This document shows positions 33,680 to 45,800 of a stretch of 64,000 nucleotides of DNA, piece by piece; the stretch's first letter is position 1; every line of letters begins with the position of its first letter. Where the stretch lies: NCBI GenBank assembly GCA_021432605.1, contig MU271143.1, positions 939,277-1,003,276 of the forward strand. Direction: 5' to 3'. Made by a program: the position numbers and the translations under genes. The DNA is from Coniochaeta sp. PMI_546 (lineage: Eukaryota > Ascomycota > Sordariomycetes > Coniochaetales > Coniochaetaceae). The notes beneath the pieces were generated by a model. It was not told the DNA's origin. It saw only the letters and a list, made by a program, of their open reading frames with translations, and did no database searches.

Positions 33680-34052
33680 ATGTCCAAATCCTTCTCCGCT
33701 GCCGAGGTGGCCAAGCACAAGACCGAGGCCGACGGCGTCTGGCTGATCATCGACGGGGGTGTCTACGACGTAACAAGTACGCTTTCACCCTTTGGACTCT
33801 CCCTCTTCTTGAGAAATCAATCCACACCTATGGATGCGACTATGTTTCTTAGCGCACAGAAATATGCATGGGGGGAAGGGGCTAACAGTCGCAGAATTCA
33901 TGGACGACCACCCGGGCGGCTCCAAGATCCTCAAGCGCATGGGCGGCAAGGACGCGTCGAAGCAGTTCTGGAAGTACCACAACGACAAGGTGCTCGCCAA
34001 GTACGGCGACAAGCTCAAGATCGGGACCGTGGAGGACAAGGCCAAGCTATGA
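33680..34052 (+). CDS. Small soluble cytochrome b5
   Basis: Electron-carrier haem protein. Exons 33680-33776 and 33895-34052 give 84 residues. The fold is complete: SFSAAEVAKHKTEADGVWLII, GVYDVTKFMDDHPGG with the first haem-ligand His, and FWKYHNDKVLAKYG with the second. There is no C-terminal membrane helix, so it is a free cytosolic (or intermembrane) form instead of the ER-anchored one. The 118-nt intron separates DVT from KFM, and the acceptor CGCAG^AATTCATGG is unambiguous by frame. Typical partners would be reductases or desaturases; none is encoded nearby except a P450 17 kb away, which need not be related. Confidence 0.94.
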
Positions 34053-34971
34053 GGCTGCTTGGGGCAGAGGGGGAGAGAGGAGGGGAAGATAATACCACTG
34101 TACTGTATAAGCGGATGCAATGATGGCCTGGATGATCGCGTGATGAACTGCGGTCTACGAGCTGCATGGTGCGGGTGCACGGTGGAAGCTAGAAGATGTC
34201 GCTACCTTTTTAGAAGAGCATACGGGTGGTGTTGTTGTTGGATCGCGCCGCGATGATGGCATCTTACTCAGGAGCAACGGGGTAACTAGACTCAGCTAGA
34301 GACACGTGGAGGGGCGTTGAAGACTTTGAACTGTATCTCTGCAATGCACGTAACCGTGAATGTCTCTCGAGAGCGAACCCGACAATGTCCAGCAGCAACA
34401 AGTCGGACGAGCCGTCAACTGTGTATTTGGTACGCTACTGGTTCAGACGTATACCAACCCTGTATCGCAAGCCTTCCACTGTGCCCAAATCGCCGTTTGC
34501 GATCGCTGCTAGTGAGATTCCCGCCCGACAGATGAGTTGCTAGCGATGAGCCAGACGTCTGTTCCTCAGCATGCTTGTTTAAGCCTCCTCGCTCCGGTCT
34601 CTTGCCGGATTATAAGAGGGAATTGTTGGCAGATTTGTTGTCGAATGTTGATGCGGATGCCTTCACTGCTTTGCACGTCCTCTACTTGAGAGTGGATAGG
34701 AGGATCGTGGTGCGATACATCAAGATGATACATTGTCGTTTTGGTTGTACAACTGCCCGCCATCGGGCAGATCATGAATGGATGAGAGCCAGCCATAGTA
34801 GGATGAATCGAACGCCCTCATCGATTATTTCAGTAGTGACTGCGATGCATTGCGTCGAGTAAGAAGTACGACCCTATGTGATCAGATTGTTGACTGCTGT
34901 ATCAGATTGGTCGAGGTTATCATTGTCCTGCTATGAGGGCTGCATCAATGTCCTCACCCTACGATGGAAGA
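34053..34971. other. Convergent spacer, cytochrome b5 and PEBP genes
   Basis: AT-richer spacer with only short frames. No gene recognised. Confidence 0.5.
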
Positions 34972-35556
34972 TCAGTTGCTCGTGAAGTAGTTGGCCGCCA
35001 GCACCGGCCCCAGCTTGTATTCCTTCTCCAGCTCGTCCAGGCTGGCCCTCATGCGGTTCCAGTTGCTGAGAGGCTGCCCGTCCTTGGGCGCGTACTTGCT
35101 GCCGTCGAAGCCGGCCGGCTGCTCGTAGAGGAAGAAGATGTATCGGTGCGGCGAGCTGCCCGGCGGCGGAGCAGGTCCGATGTAGTTAGCGATCACGGGT
35201 TCCGTTGCCTTCAGACTCTGGGTCGCGCCGTCGGCCGGCTCCGCTTTGAGTCCCGGCTGGATCCAGTGCAGGATGGGGCCGAGCACGTCAAAGGACGGGA
35301 ACGGGGCGTCGATGTCGAGCCCGATGGCCAGATATGTTGCAGCCGGCGACGGCACGGCGAGGGACAACTCTGGAGCCGACTGGGCATCTGCAGCCAGTTA
35401 GTGGTGGCTTTTCAGGGATATCGTGGGGGTCTCACCAGCCTTAGGGATGTACTGCCCAGGTTCAACGGTGTGGCTGCCGACCTTGAGGCCGAGGACCTTG
35501 GACTTGTCGCCCTCGACGAGGGACAGCGCCTTCTTGACGCTCTCGTTGGCGGGCAT
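34972..35556 (-). CDS. Phosphatidylethanolamine-binding (PEBP) family protein
   Basis: Exons on the minus strand are 35556-35436 and 35387-34972, giving 178 residues. Fungal PEBPs include carboxypeptidase-Y inhibitor Tfs1 and related proteins. Seen here: the N-terminal MPANESVKKALSLVEGDKS, the ligand-pocket motif AIGLDIDAPFPS (DPD/DIDAP type), LHWIQPGL (the HW motif), PPPGSSPHRYIFFLYEQP (the GxHRY motif), and the C-terminal LGPVLAANYF. The frame extends upstream (a possible MTCTSRRSFQRRTK extension), but the start at 35556 fits family length. No signal peptide. Probably a cytosolic lipid-binding or protease-inhibitor-like regulator. Confidence 0.92.
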
Positions 35557-36685
35557 CTTGGTTCGTCTTTGAAATGAGCGGCGGCTTGTACAGGTCATGG
35601 CCTCATCGAATGCCAAGAAATTTATATACAGAGACATACCGGAGTTATGCGGTTCCTTGGCTTGTTAAGTCCGCAATTACCGGGCAAGACAAGCGACAGA
35701 CATGCCAGAAGACCAATCATAACGGCCAGGACTTACCAAAAGTTGCAGGTGTAGTAGGCTCTAGTTACTAAAGTCATTCGCTGAAAGAAATGCCTGGTTC
35801 TCAAATTCTCTCATATTCCCCGAGACCTTCCACAGAACGCCAGCCCACCCTCGTTCCGATTATTAGGAGTAGAGATCACAGGTCTTCAACGGCCTACAAG
35901 AGCTTAAGTCTATGGTCGGACAGACTGCCAGTTTCTGCCCCGTTCCATCTCCAATTCCTGCCGTTGAGGGTCACCGCTGGGATCTTCTTATACTCCTTTG
36001 GCAGGAGACGGGCGAGGAAGCCTCGAGCGGAATGACCAGCTAGCGAATTCCGTGACAGACACCACTGGCAAGCCAGAATCCATGTACGTCCTCCCATAGA
36101 TATCGTGCTGGTGTGGCGTGGACTACCTCCAATTGTGACCGCTCTGGCATTCAGGGCCAGCTGTGAGGGGGGAGGGAGTGAGCTCCATACAGAAGTCTTA
36201 GAGCACCGATGTATGAGAGGAGGGTGCGGATCGGATCCTTCCACTGCACGCATTTGTGAGCTAAACAGGTTTGCAGTGAGTTTTGGGTAAAGTACAGACA
36301 CTGATGTACTTGTAGAGACTGTCTTGATGACCTGTGATGCCCTCGGTTGTCAGCGTGTGGCCCGTTTCTTCTGTAGGGAGTGTGTTCATCACTATAGGCC
36401 GAGGCATGATTACATTGAGTCTATGTCTTGTACGCTTTTAAGAGGTTCCATGCTGTTGGGTCTAGTCTTCATAGTGTCTAGCCGTTCCTAATACGCACTA
36501 GTGCTTTTGAGTCCTGCTTTGAATGCCCGTTCTAGAACAAAGTCCTATAGCCGAGGAAATGTAATCAGACAATTAACAATACCTATAAGTGGGCCTCGGT
36601 ATAGTCGCCATCATAGACTCTAGAGTCTAGGCGTCTAGTTGGCACATTGCACACCCGGCAGAAAACACACGGCAATCATCCAAAG
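35557..36685. other. Divergent spacer with TAG-rich degraded sequence
   Basis: No gene recognised. From about 36300 to 36640 the sequence is AT-rich and unusually dense in TAG/CTA, as left by C-to-T mutation of repeats (RIP). Confidence 0.5.
36614..36629. repeat. 16-bp perfect palindrome TAGACTCTAGAGTCTA
   Basis: Reads identically on both strands. It lies 57 bp before the serine hydrolase ATG within a TAG-rich tract, so it may be a mutated repeat relic or a dimeric-regulator site. Confidence 0.7.
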
Positions 36686-38045
36686 ATGACAAGCTTCCGG
36701 GAGTTCGAGGCCCTCGTCGACACGGCCATCAACGACGGTACCATCCCCGGTGTCGTCGTCGTTGCAAAGGACAAATCCGGTCTGGCTTACACCGTCTTCG
36801 CCACCAAACCATCTTGAACTTTCACTCACACGCTCCCAGGCAAACTCAATTATGTCCACAGCGCAGGCCAAGCCTCCCTCTCCCCAGCGTCGCCCAAGCC
36901 AATGGCCCCGAACACCATCTTCGCCCTGGCCTCCATGACCAAGCTCATCACAACTATCGCTCTCCTCCAGCTCGTCGAGCGCGGCCAGCTCAGTCTAGAC
37001 GAGAACATAACGCCCCACGTGCCCGCGCTCGCCCAGCAACCAGTCCTCTCCCCCACCTCATCTTCTAACGCAGCAACCACAACGCCGAGGGTTACCCCCA
37101 TCACCCTCCGCCACCTCCTAACCCACACATCCGGCATCGCCTACCCCTTTCTGGACCCCATCCTGAGCAAGCTCAAAGCCGAGAAGACCGGCTCCCGAGA
37201 CCCCATCTCCGGCCGCACCGTGGCCGAACGGTACGGTCTCCCCCTCCTCTTCGAGCCGGGCACCCAGTGGCAGTACGGCGCCAGCCTCGACTGGGCCGGC
37301 GCTGTGCTGGAATCCGTCGCCGGGGTCGACCTGGAGACCTGGGCGCAGCAGCACATCGTCTCCCCCCTCGGCATACCCCGGGAGTCAATGACCTTCTTCC
37401 CGCACAGGGTCCCGGGCCTGGTCGACTCGCCCCGCTTCGCAAAGATGTCCATCCGCAACAAGTCGACCAGGAGGGTCGAGTTCGCTCCGGGCCAGGGCGA
37501 GAGGTACCTTGTCAACGACGACGCCTTCGGCGGCGAGGGTCTGTACGCCGACCTCACTGCCTACGCCGAGGTCTTGCACAGCCTCCTGCTCGACGACGGG
37601 AGGCTGCTCTCCCCGCAGACGACGGCGCAGATGTTCGTCCCCGCCATCCCGACGCCCGAGGCCAAGGCGTCGCTGCTCAGGCAGCTCGAGACGCCCGACT
37701 GGATCGTCGGCGTCGTGCCCCGCACGGGGGAGTACGACTGGGGGTTGGGAGGTCTGCTGGTCGACGGCAACAGCCATCCGTATCGGAGACGAGGTGCCTT
37801 GTTCTGGAGCGGGATGTTTAATCTCACTTGGGTAAGCGTCGTGCTGTTGACTTTTGTTTACTCTCTGTCGTGATCCGAATGTCGATGATGGCCACTGACA
37901 CGAGAAACAGTTCATCGACCGTGAAGCCGGTGTGTGCGGCGCGTTCGGGACACAGGTCTTGCCCGCTGCCGATCCCTTGGTCAGGCCTCTGCATGAGAAA
38001 TTCGAGGAAGCGGTTTATGGACAAGCGAAGGCGTGGAAACTGTGA
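36686..38045 (+). CDS. Beta-lactamase-fold serine hydrolase (LovD/EstB-like)
   Basis: Class-C beta-lactamase-fold esterase or acyltransferase. Exons 36686-36779, 36840-37831 and 37911-38045 give 406 residues. The nucleophile motif SMTK is at about residues 63-66 (FALASMTKLITT). The second motif Tyr is in WQYGASLDWAGAVLE, and HPYRRRGALFWSGMFN corresponds to the third box (HxG/WxG type). RHLLTHTSGIAYPF is characteristic of the family. No signal peptide, so intracellular. LovD/MlcH-like acyltransferases load side chains onto polyketides, but no polyketide synthase is in the window, so a general esterase is just as likely. All three exons are in phase and intact. Confidence 0.9.
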
Positions 38046-38843
38046 CAAGCAGGTCTCACGATGTAGATGGCCTGATATATACTGTTCTTCGTCTCGACGG
38101 TTCTGACCAAAGTAGTAAGGAATAGAAGGTCCTTGCAGTTCAAGTGCGGGTAGATGCCAAGGCGTAGAGGTTAACAGTATATATCACTAGGTACAGAAGT
38201 CGTAGGTAAAAGCTTTTGAAAAGGTGGATTGGCAGAAAGACACCAGTTCCAGTGCAGAGCGGAAATGAGGCGAGGGGCGAGACACCGCTCCTCTTTTAGG
38301 TCATCATGAGACTCACATCAACTCATATCTTGAAATAGCTACTTGATGAGCTGAAGGAGCGGGTGCTGTAGAGGTAACTTTCTCAAGCGAGAGGTTCAAG
38401 CTAGGTTAAAGCGTTGAGGAGTGAGTGACTGGGCTTGTGTAGGAAGTACCAATTAATTACACGGTCGAATCTTGTGAGGAACGGTATTCGCACGGGAGAG
38501 CTGACATCAAGAGGTTTCGGGTTCCAACACATATTCAACGAGATGACTGATTCAAATATTCCTGACTAGTCTGAAAGGCTAGGAAAGTTAAGACTAGGCC
38601 GAGTACATATAGGAAAAGTAGAAGAACTAGTAGTAAATCAGGGGTCTAGCGTTACTAAATGATCATATGTGGAGGACAACACGTGTAAGAGGTCTGATCC
38701 AACTGACTCTGCATTATGCACTGTCAGCCTGATCATCTATGAGGGTGTTGCCGTGATGTTCAGGCTCAGGTAGGCGTGAAGAGCCACTCACTGTGTGCTA
38801 GGACTCGTACGAGGGATTCAAACGACTCTCCAACAGGTTGAGG
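38046..38843. other. AT-rich convergent spacer
   Basis: TAG-dense, low-GC sequence (for example 38560-38660). No gene recognised. Fits a mutated repeat remnant, but no element family can be named. Confidence 0.45.
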
Positions 38844-39137
38844 TCAACCCCCAAGCTTTGAGATCTCAACTTGTACGTCAGCCGCCGATATCAGACCATC
38901 GCGCTGGCCGCCCCTGATGTTGTCGACAGTTGGGAATGCATTGATAAGCTGTTGCTCGCAGTCGGGTGGCAGGAGGAATGCCACCTTGTGTATGTCGGCC
39001 TCGGAGACAAGACCATCTAGGGGACTGCCGTCGAAGTCTTGAAACCGCGACTGCATGAACCGGAAGCAGTCGAGGAGAGAGGTGGCAGACACGACAGATG
39101 CCGTGGCAACGAGGACCGAGAGAGGCGAGAGCTTCAT
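38844..39137 (-). CDS. Small secreted protein with duplicated DGL(V/I)S motif
   Basis: Single exon, 97 residues. Residues 1-18 (MKLSPLSVLVATASVVSA) are a signal peptide. The mature ~79 residues contain two cysteines (LLDCFRF and PPDCEQQ), so one disulfide is likely. Two similar blocks, LDGLVSEADIHK and RDGLISAADVQVE, resemble the loop-to-helix part of EF hands, but the full set of calcium ligands is not clear. The family is not recognised. Size, secretion and isolation within degraded DNA fit an effector candidate. The frame has no interruption. Short length keeps confidence moderate. Confidence 0.65.
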   Translation of the reverse strand: MKLSPLSVLVATASVVSATSLLDCFRFMQSRFQDFDGSPLDGLVSEADIHKVAFLLPPDCEQQLINAFPTVDNIRGGQRDGLISAADVQVEISKLGG

Positions 39138-40172
39138 AACGATAGATCAGGATGTGCTATGCCTAGGTGCAGTGATTCTTGATGTTGACGGATGTCGACA
39201 GTGGTTGTAAACCGCTGGTGGTGGGCGGCTTCTTATACACTTTGCTAGCAAGTACCCGGCGAGCGTTATACTCTGGTAGGTCATTGATGCTGCCTAGGTG
39301 CCAAGACATGTGCTCATCCTTCCCCAAAAGTCCTGACACCGTATAGTGTCAATGTTGGTACGTTGTGACCGCCGTCTCTTCCTACCGGACTTAAAACTAC
39401 CACGTTAGGGTGTCTCTGACAAGAATGTAACCAGCAGGTGTAACATTGTGGCAGAGATCGGCAAGCCGTCTTCCTCGTGGTTTTGATTCTGCTTCCTTTT
39501 TACCGTCTCAGGACATCTCGTGCCGTCGCTTACAGCTAGAGAAGTGCGACCGTTGACTAAGTGTCTTGTTACGCATATGCCGTTAATAGTCTGGTGAGCA
39601 GCCCACCGCAACGGTCTCATCAGTCTGGTGGGTCACAGGCCGGGGCGGTAGAGTAGACAAATCCTTCCAAGCACGCTGCGGCGGAGTTTAAGTTGTTGTA
39701 TGTGTTGTGCAGCCGTGACAGTTACGAGATCGTCCACAATCCTGGACCTTGAGTGGACTCCGGTGTCCCTGCATCAAGTCAAGGGCATGAATGGAATGGC
39801 GCATGTTCGATGGACGCATCCCTCTGTAGTCACGGAGTGTGATCTTGCCAGAGCATGCCTTGACAAGTGCAGAATATCTAGACACTCAAATATCCTGCGT
39901 ATGACTACACAAGAGCGGTCTTCATGATACGCCACTGATGTGAGTCGGTCTGGCTTGCCATCAGGACCGAACACCCGGCCAGAGCAGGACATTCTGAATC
40001 TTAGATGGCTCATGATATCAATCCGTACACACTCGGCGTCAATGTCACATCACACGCACTCATATCGTGGTACTTAATTCAACGACAACGTGATTCATCC
40101 TCCAGAAGTAGGACAGTGCATAGCAAATAATAATAGACTGGCCTCACAGCCACTGCCGTCACGACACAGCTC
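39138..40172. other. AT-rich spacer
   Basis: Includes the promoter of the small secreted protein gene. The rest holds only chance frames. Confidence 0.45.
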
Positions 40173-42013
40173 TTACTCCATGTACCTAAATGACGGATGC
40201 TTATGGCCTAACCTGCGGATTGACTCTTCAGACAGGCCTTCGAGGCGCGTGTCCCGCCTGCCCAATGCCCGGATCTTGTTCTCGTACTTGCAGTGGAGGA
40301 GGCCAAAGGCAGCCAGAGCGAAGCAGACCAGCTGGAGGGAGAAGTTGATGGAATGTCCGATGTGGAACTTGGGCGAGTCCGTTGAGAGATACGTCCAGCT
40401 ACATACAAGGTCAGCCACGGGAGCATGAAAGGACGGCAGGCTGCGAGAGCGAGGGTTTACTCACGTCGAAAGAACACCTCCGATGCTGCCGATAGAGACC
40501 ATGTAGCCGCCGGCAACGGCCGCCACGGCGGGACTGGCTGTGTCTGCAGGATAGGTCTGTCAATATCCAATCCCAGATCATCGCATGCCAGGACACGAGG
40601 GCAAGACTCACTGTTGATGCCCCAGCTCAGAAAGCCCGAACTCGCCGCAAAGACACCGATGGCGTTCAGGTACACGGCTCCGTACTTGGCATGGATGTCG
40701 TCCGAGAAGCGCAGGATGCAGAAGCCGGTGATCGAGAAGAGCAGGGCGCCCAGCATGAAGACGCCGCGCCTGTTGGTCCGATCGCTGGCGTACCCGAGAG
40801 CGACTGTGAGGATGCACGCCACGAGGTAGGGCGGCACCGACATCAGCTGCGCCTTGGTCGACGTCCAGCCGAACTCCTTGAGGATGGTGGGGATGAAGGC
40901 GCCCATGCCCTGGACGCAGCTGTTGGTGCAGAAGAAGCACCAGGCGCACACCTGGGTGTGCACGTTGAAGATCGCCTGCCGGACGTGGTGCCACGACACC
41001 TTCTCCTTGGGATTCGCGTCGTGCTCGCGGCGGATGCGCTCGGCGGCGATGTACTGCTGTCGCGGGGTGAGGTACTTCCAATTCCCTGGACCCTGCGGCA
41101 TGAAGTAAGTCGCCCCGAGGGCGAGGAGTATCGTGGCGAGGCCTTCGAAGAAGAAGATGTTGCGCTACGAGGCGATCGTTGCCGCAGAGGTGCTCTAGGC
41201 TGGAATCTTGCTCAGCGCGGTGGCTAGGAGCCCGCCAAACGAGTTGGCTAGCGAGCTAGACGCGATGAAGATGCTCATCCGGAAGAAGAGCTCGGACTTT
41301 TTGTAGAAGCAGCTGAGGAAGAAGGTCGTGGCAGGCATAGCGCCGCCCTCGAAGATGCCCAGCACGGCACGCGTCACGGCTAGCCCGGCATATGACTGCA
41401 CAAAGGCGGTGCAGAGAGACACGAGGCCGAAGCTGAACACGAGGAAGGGCATGTAATAACGTGGGCCGAAATACTTCAGAATCACATTGCTGGGGACTTC
41501 GACACTGCATACAGAGGTCAGTACGCGATGGGGTTCATGGCTGAGCGGTCGCCGAGACCATTGACATGACGAACCTGAGATAGACGATGAAAAAGATGGA
41601 CAATATGATGTTATAGCGGTAACCGACTAGGTTCAGGTCCGTGGCCATGCCTTCGATCTTGGCGTTCCTGCAAAAGGCGCCGCGTCAGTCCAAGATTCTG
41701 CAGTGTCAGATCCCAGAATCGGACTCACCCGATGTTGGCGCGATCAATGGCGCAGCACATGTCTTGACGAGGCTGGCGTGTTAGCAAGCCGTCACGTCTG
41801 TTACTCTGGCGCTGACTTACACAGAATCGTCACGAGGGGCGTGATGGTAAGGTCAAACTTGCGGCGGATGGCCTTCTCCTCGGCCGCAGTCCACTCGGAG
41901 TCAATATCAATGTCGGCTTCCTCAACGACGCCGGAGCCCGTGCTCGCGTCGCTAGAGCCAGCAGGCTCTGCCTTGAAGTCGTGGTTGTCCGTCTTCTCTG
42001 ACATGGTTGACAT
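40173..42013 (-). pseudogene. Dal5-type MFS transporter with two in-frame stops
   Basis: Anion:cation symporter family (Dal5/allantoate, nicotinate or pantothenate-type) with about 12 spans. Six exons on the minus strand: 42013-41821, 41762-41729, 41667-41575, 41504-40612, 40543-40465, 40398-40173. All phases agree and total 506 codons. Family motifs are intact: MCCAIDRANIGNAKIEGM, ILSIFFIVYLSVEVPSN, VTRAVLGIFEGGAMPA, RNIFFFEGLATI, WTSTKAQLMSVPPYL. Exon 4 has two TAG codons (41197-41195 and 41167-41165), 30 nt apart, where TGG is expected (the second just before RNIFFFEG). Both are G-to-A in TGG, which is CpA-to-TpA on the other strand, the RIP preference. It lies beside 5-oxoprolinase, so pyroglutamate or a related acid is a plausible former substrate. 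Confidence 0.88.
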
Positions 42014-42860
42014 CGTGATGATTCAAGGGGCTAGCCGAGTGACAGACGAGTCCTGCTATGGGAACCTGTTTGTTGAAAGAGCAGGAGCGGCTTGTTCGCT
42101 CGGCATCTTACCCAGACACGGATCTGAGAGTGGTTCACATCGCTGTCTTTAAGATGTCGACGCGTCGTCAGGATGGCCACGCCCAGCACAGATCTTTGGA
42201 CGCTCCCTATCTCCGTTACTTGGCATCGCCAGCCTTATCTCGTCTGCTCCAGCCATAGCGCTTGAGCGGCAGAGGTCTCGACGCCTGGGTGTCGGATCCA
42301 CATCCCTATCTGTCTTGGGTCTGGCATTGCCGTGCCGGCCAATCAGCGACCCGCCGTCCCCGCCGAGGGTTACCGGTAGCGCGGTGCCATCGGCGAGTGG
42401 GGCCGTGTCGGATCGGCTGTCTGCAGCCGCACACGTGATATCCGCGGAGACAACGACGCCGCTGTCCTGGACGATGACCAAAGCTTATCTGCCGCTGCCG
42501 CAAGCACTGCCAGTACCGCCATGGCGTATACGACCAGCCAGAAAGAGGACAGGACCGTCGCTGTGGATCCCCGTCGGCGGTGCTGGCTGCGACGTCCAGA
42601 GGGTGCCTCCGTGTGCTTATTTATGATGGCTGGCCGAAGTTCTCGACGTGGATTATTGAAGGAAGCATCATCGACTTCAAGAATACTCCAGTCGACAGAA
42701 CCAGAGGAGTCATTGTACAGATTTGGACCACCGGTCTCAATCAATTTTGCGTGTTGCCCTTACTGCGATATAACGCTCTCTACCTTCGCCGTCTGAAGCG
42801 TCCGGTTCTCCACCATTCCTTGTTCGCAGGTGCCAGACCCTGCAGCTTCACTAGCCCGGG
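42014..42860. promoter_or_regulatory. Divergent promoter, transporter and 5-oxoprolinase
   Basis: Both flanking genes start outward from this 847-bp gap. A minus-strand frame (42744-42370) includes a plausible membrane helix (WLVVYAMAVLAVLAAAA) preceded by an Arg-rich stretch, but has no in-frame ATG and no recognised family. It could be a remnant. Confidence 0.45.
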
Positions 42861-45800
42861 ATGGCCCCCAAGATCACCATCTCGATCGACAGGGGTGGCA
42901 CATTCACCGATGTCCACGCCATCGTCCCCGGCAAGCCGGACATCGTGCTGAAGCTGCTGTCAGTCGACCCCGCCAACTATGCAGACGCGCCTACCGAGGG
43001 CATCCGCCGCGTCATCGAGACTGTGACGGGCGAGACGATCCCACGCGGCGTCCCCCTGCGCCTCGACAGCGTGGAGTGCCTGCGCATGGGCACTACCGTC
43101 GCGACGAACGCGCTCCTCGAGCGCAAGGGCACCCGGTCCGCGCTGCTGACGACAAAGGGATTCCGCGACCTGCTGCGGATCGGCAACCAGGCTCGCCCGG
43201 ACATCTTTGACCTCTCGGCGCGCCGGCCCGACGTCCTGTTCGAGTCGGTGGTTGAGGTCGACGAGCGCATCATCCCCTCGCACCCCCGCTCCGACCAGGC
43301 TGCGCTGGCGCCGTACCGTGCTATCACGGGCACCACGGGCGAGACATACCATGTCCTGCGGGAGCTAGACATTGAGGCCGTCACGGCCGACCTACGCAGT
43401 CTCAAAGCCGAGGGATTCGGGTCAGTAGCCGTTGCGCTTGTCAACTCATTCGCGTGCCCAGACCATGAGCGCACGATCGGCGAGATCGCGTCGAGTCTCG
43501 GCCTGTCAGTTGCGTTATCCTCAACCCTGCAGCCCATGATCAAGGTCGTGCCGCGCGGCATGTCAGCCACCGCGGATGCCTACCTCACGCCCGTGATAAA
43601 ATCCTACGTCGATGCCATCTCGGCCAACTTCGAGGGCGGCCTGGCCGGCGCGCACGGCTGCCGCGTCGAGTTCATGCAATCCGACGGAGGTCTCGTCGAC
43701 TTCCGGCAGTTCAGCGGACTGCGCGCCATCCTGTCTGGCCCCGCCGCCGGCGTCGTCGGCTTCTCGGCCACGAGCTGGGATCCCGAAACCCGCGTGCCCA
43801 TCATCGGCTTCGACATGGGCGGCACGTCCACGGATGTGTCGCGCTTCGACGGCCATCTGGACCACACCTTCTCATCCAGCATCTCGGGCGTCAGCATCCA
43901 AGCGCCACAACTAGATATCAACACAGTCGCCGCTGGCGGCGGCTCCATCCTTTCGTGGCGCAACGGCTTGTTCAACGTCGGTCCGGAATCGGCCTCGGCA
44001 CACCCCGGCCCCGCTTGCTACCGCAAAGGCGGCCCTCTGACGGTGACGGATGCCAACTTGTTCCTGGGCCGGTTGCTGCCCGAGTACTTCCCCAAGATCT
44101 TCGGGCCGAACGAGGACCAGCCGCTCGACCGTGATATCACGACCAAACTGTTCGCCGAGCTCACGGACAAGATCAACGCGGACCAGGGGGTGCACTACAC
44201 CCCGGAAGAAATCGCTCTTGGCTTCCTCAAGGTGGCCGACGAGTCCATGACGCGGCCGATCAGGAACCTCACGGAGGCACGCGGCTTCGAGACCGCCTCG
44301 CACCACCTTGCCTGCTTCGGCGGGGCCGGTGGCCAGCATGCCTGCAACGTGGCAGCGTCGCTGGGCATCTCGCGCATCATCGTCCACAAGTACTCATCCA
44401 TCCTCTCCGCGTACGGTCTGGCGCTAGCCGACATCGTGCACGAGGTACAGGAGCCCATGGCAGCCGAGTACCACAGCGCCAGACCGTCCATCACCAAGCG
44501 GCTCTACGAGCTCCAGCAGCGGTCAGAAGCCCACCTCGGTGCCCAGGGATTCAGACCGCACCAGCTGACTCACCAACTGTTCCTCAACATGCGCTACGAG
44601 GGCTCCGACACCAGCCTGATGATCATGCGACCAGACGACGGCGACTTCGCCGCGGCCTTTGTTGAGCGCCACCGCCGCGAATTCAGTTTCACCCTGGACC
44701 GCCCGGTGCTGGTCGACGACGTGCGCGTGCGGTCGGTCGCAGCGTCGCGGAGCATCACCGAGAAAAGCCCGCTGCGCCAGCTGCGGGAGGCCACTCTTCG
44801 CGCTCCCGGCGCACCGACCCAAGTCACACCCGTCTACTTCGACGCTGGATCCGGGTACGTCGACACGCCCGTCTACCGGCTGCGGACCCTCGGCAAGGAC
44901 GTTCTCCTGCACGGACCAGCCATCATCATCGACGAAACGCAGACCATCGTCGTGGCGCCCAACGCCGTCGCCTACCTCCTGCAGACCTGCCTCGTCATCG
45001 ATCTGGAGTCCGACGAGGCCAAGACCAAAGCAGCCGCCGCCGACGCGGTGACGCAGGTGGACCCGATCCGCCTCACCATCTTCGGCCACCGCTTCATGTC
45101 CGTCGCCGAGCAGATGGGCCGCACGCTGCAGAAGACGGCCGTCTCGACGAACATCAAGGAGCGGCTCGACTTCTCCTGCGCGCTGTTCTCGCCCGACGGC
45201 GGCCTCGTGGCCAACGCGCCCCACGTGCCGGTGCACCTCGGCTCCATGCAGTTCGCCGTACGCTTCCAGCACCGGCGCTGGCTCGGCAAGCTGAAAGAGG
45301 GCGACGTGCTCGTCGCCAACCACCCCGTCTCGGGCGGCACCCATCTCCCCGACGTGACGGTCGTCACCCCTGTGTTCTCTCGCGGCACCGACGAGATCAT
45401 CTTCTACGTCGCGAGCCGCGGCCACCATGCTGACATCGGGGTGTGTATATTCTCGAGACTGCAAAGAGACAAAAGCTAACTCTGACCAGGGCATCCTCCC
45501 CGGTTCAATGCCACCCAACTCGACCGAGCTGTGGCAGGAAGGCACGGCAATCGAGTCGGAGCTGTTGGTGTCAGGTGGCGTCTTCAACGAGGCGCGCATG
45601 CGGGAGCTCTTCCTGGACATCCCGGCGCGGTTCAAGGGGTGCTCCGGCAGCCGGAACATCAGCGACAACCTGTCCGACCTGAAGGCGCAGATCGCAGCCA
45701 ACGCGCGCGGCATCGCCCTCATCCAGAATCTAATCGACGAGTACGGCCTGGGCACGGTGCAGACATACATGTTCGCCATCCAGACGACGGCCGAGCAAGC

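Noticed and set aside
38780-38835. Possible tRNA B-box (GGGATTCAAAC)
   Set aside because: No matching A-box at the right distance and no cloverleaf arms could be paired.
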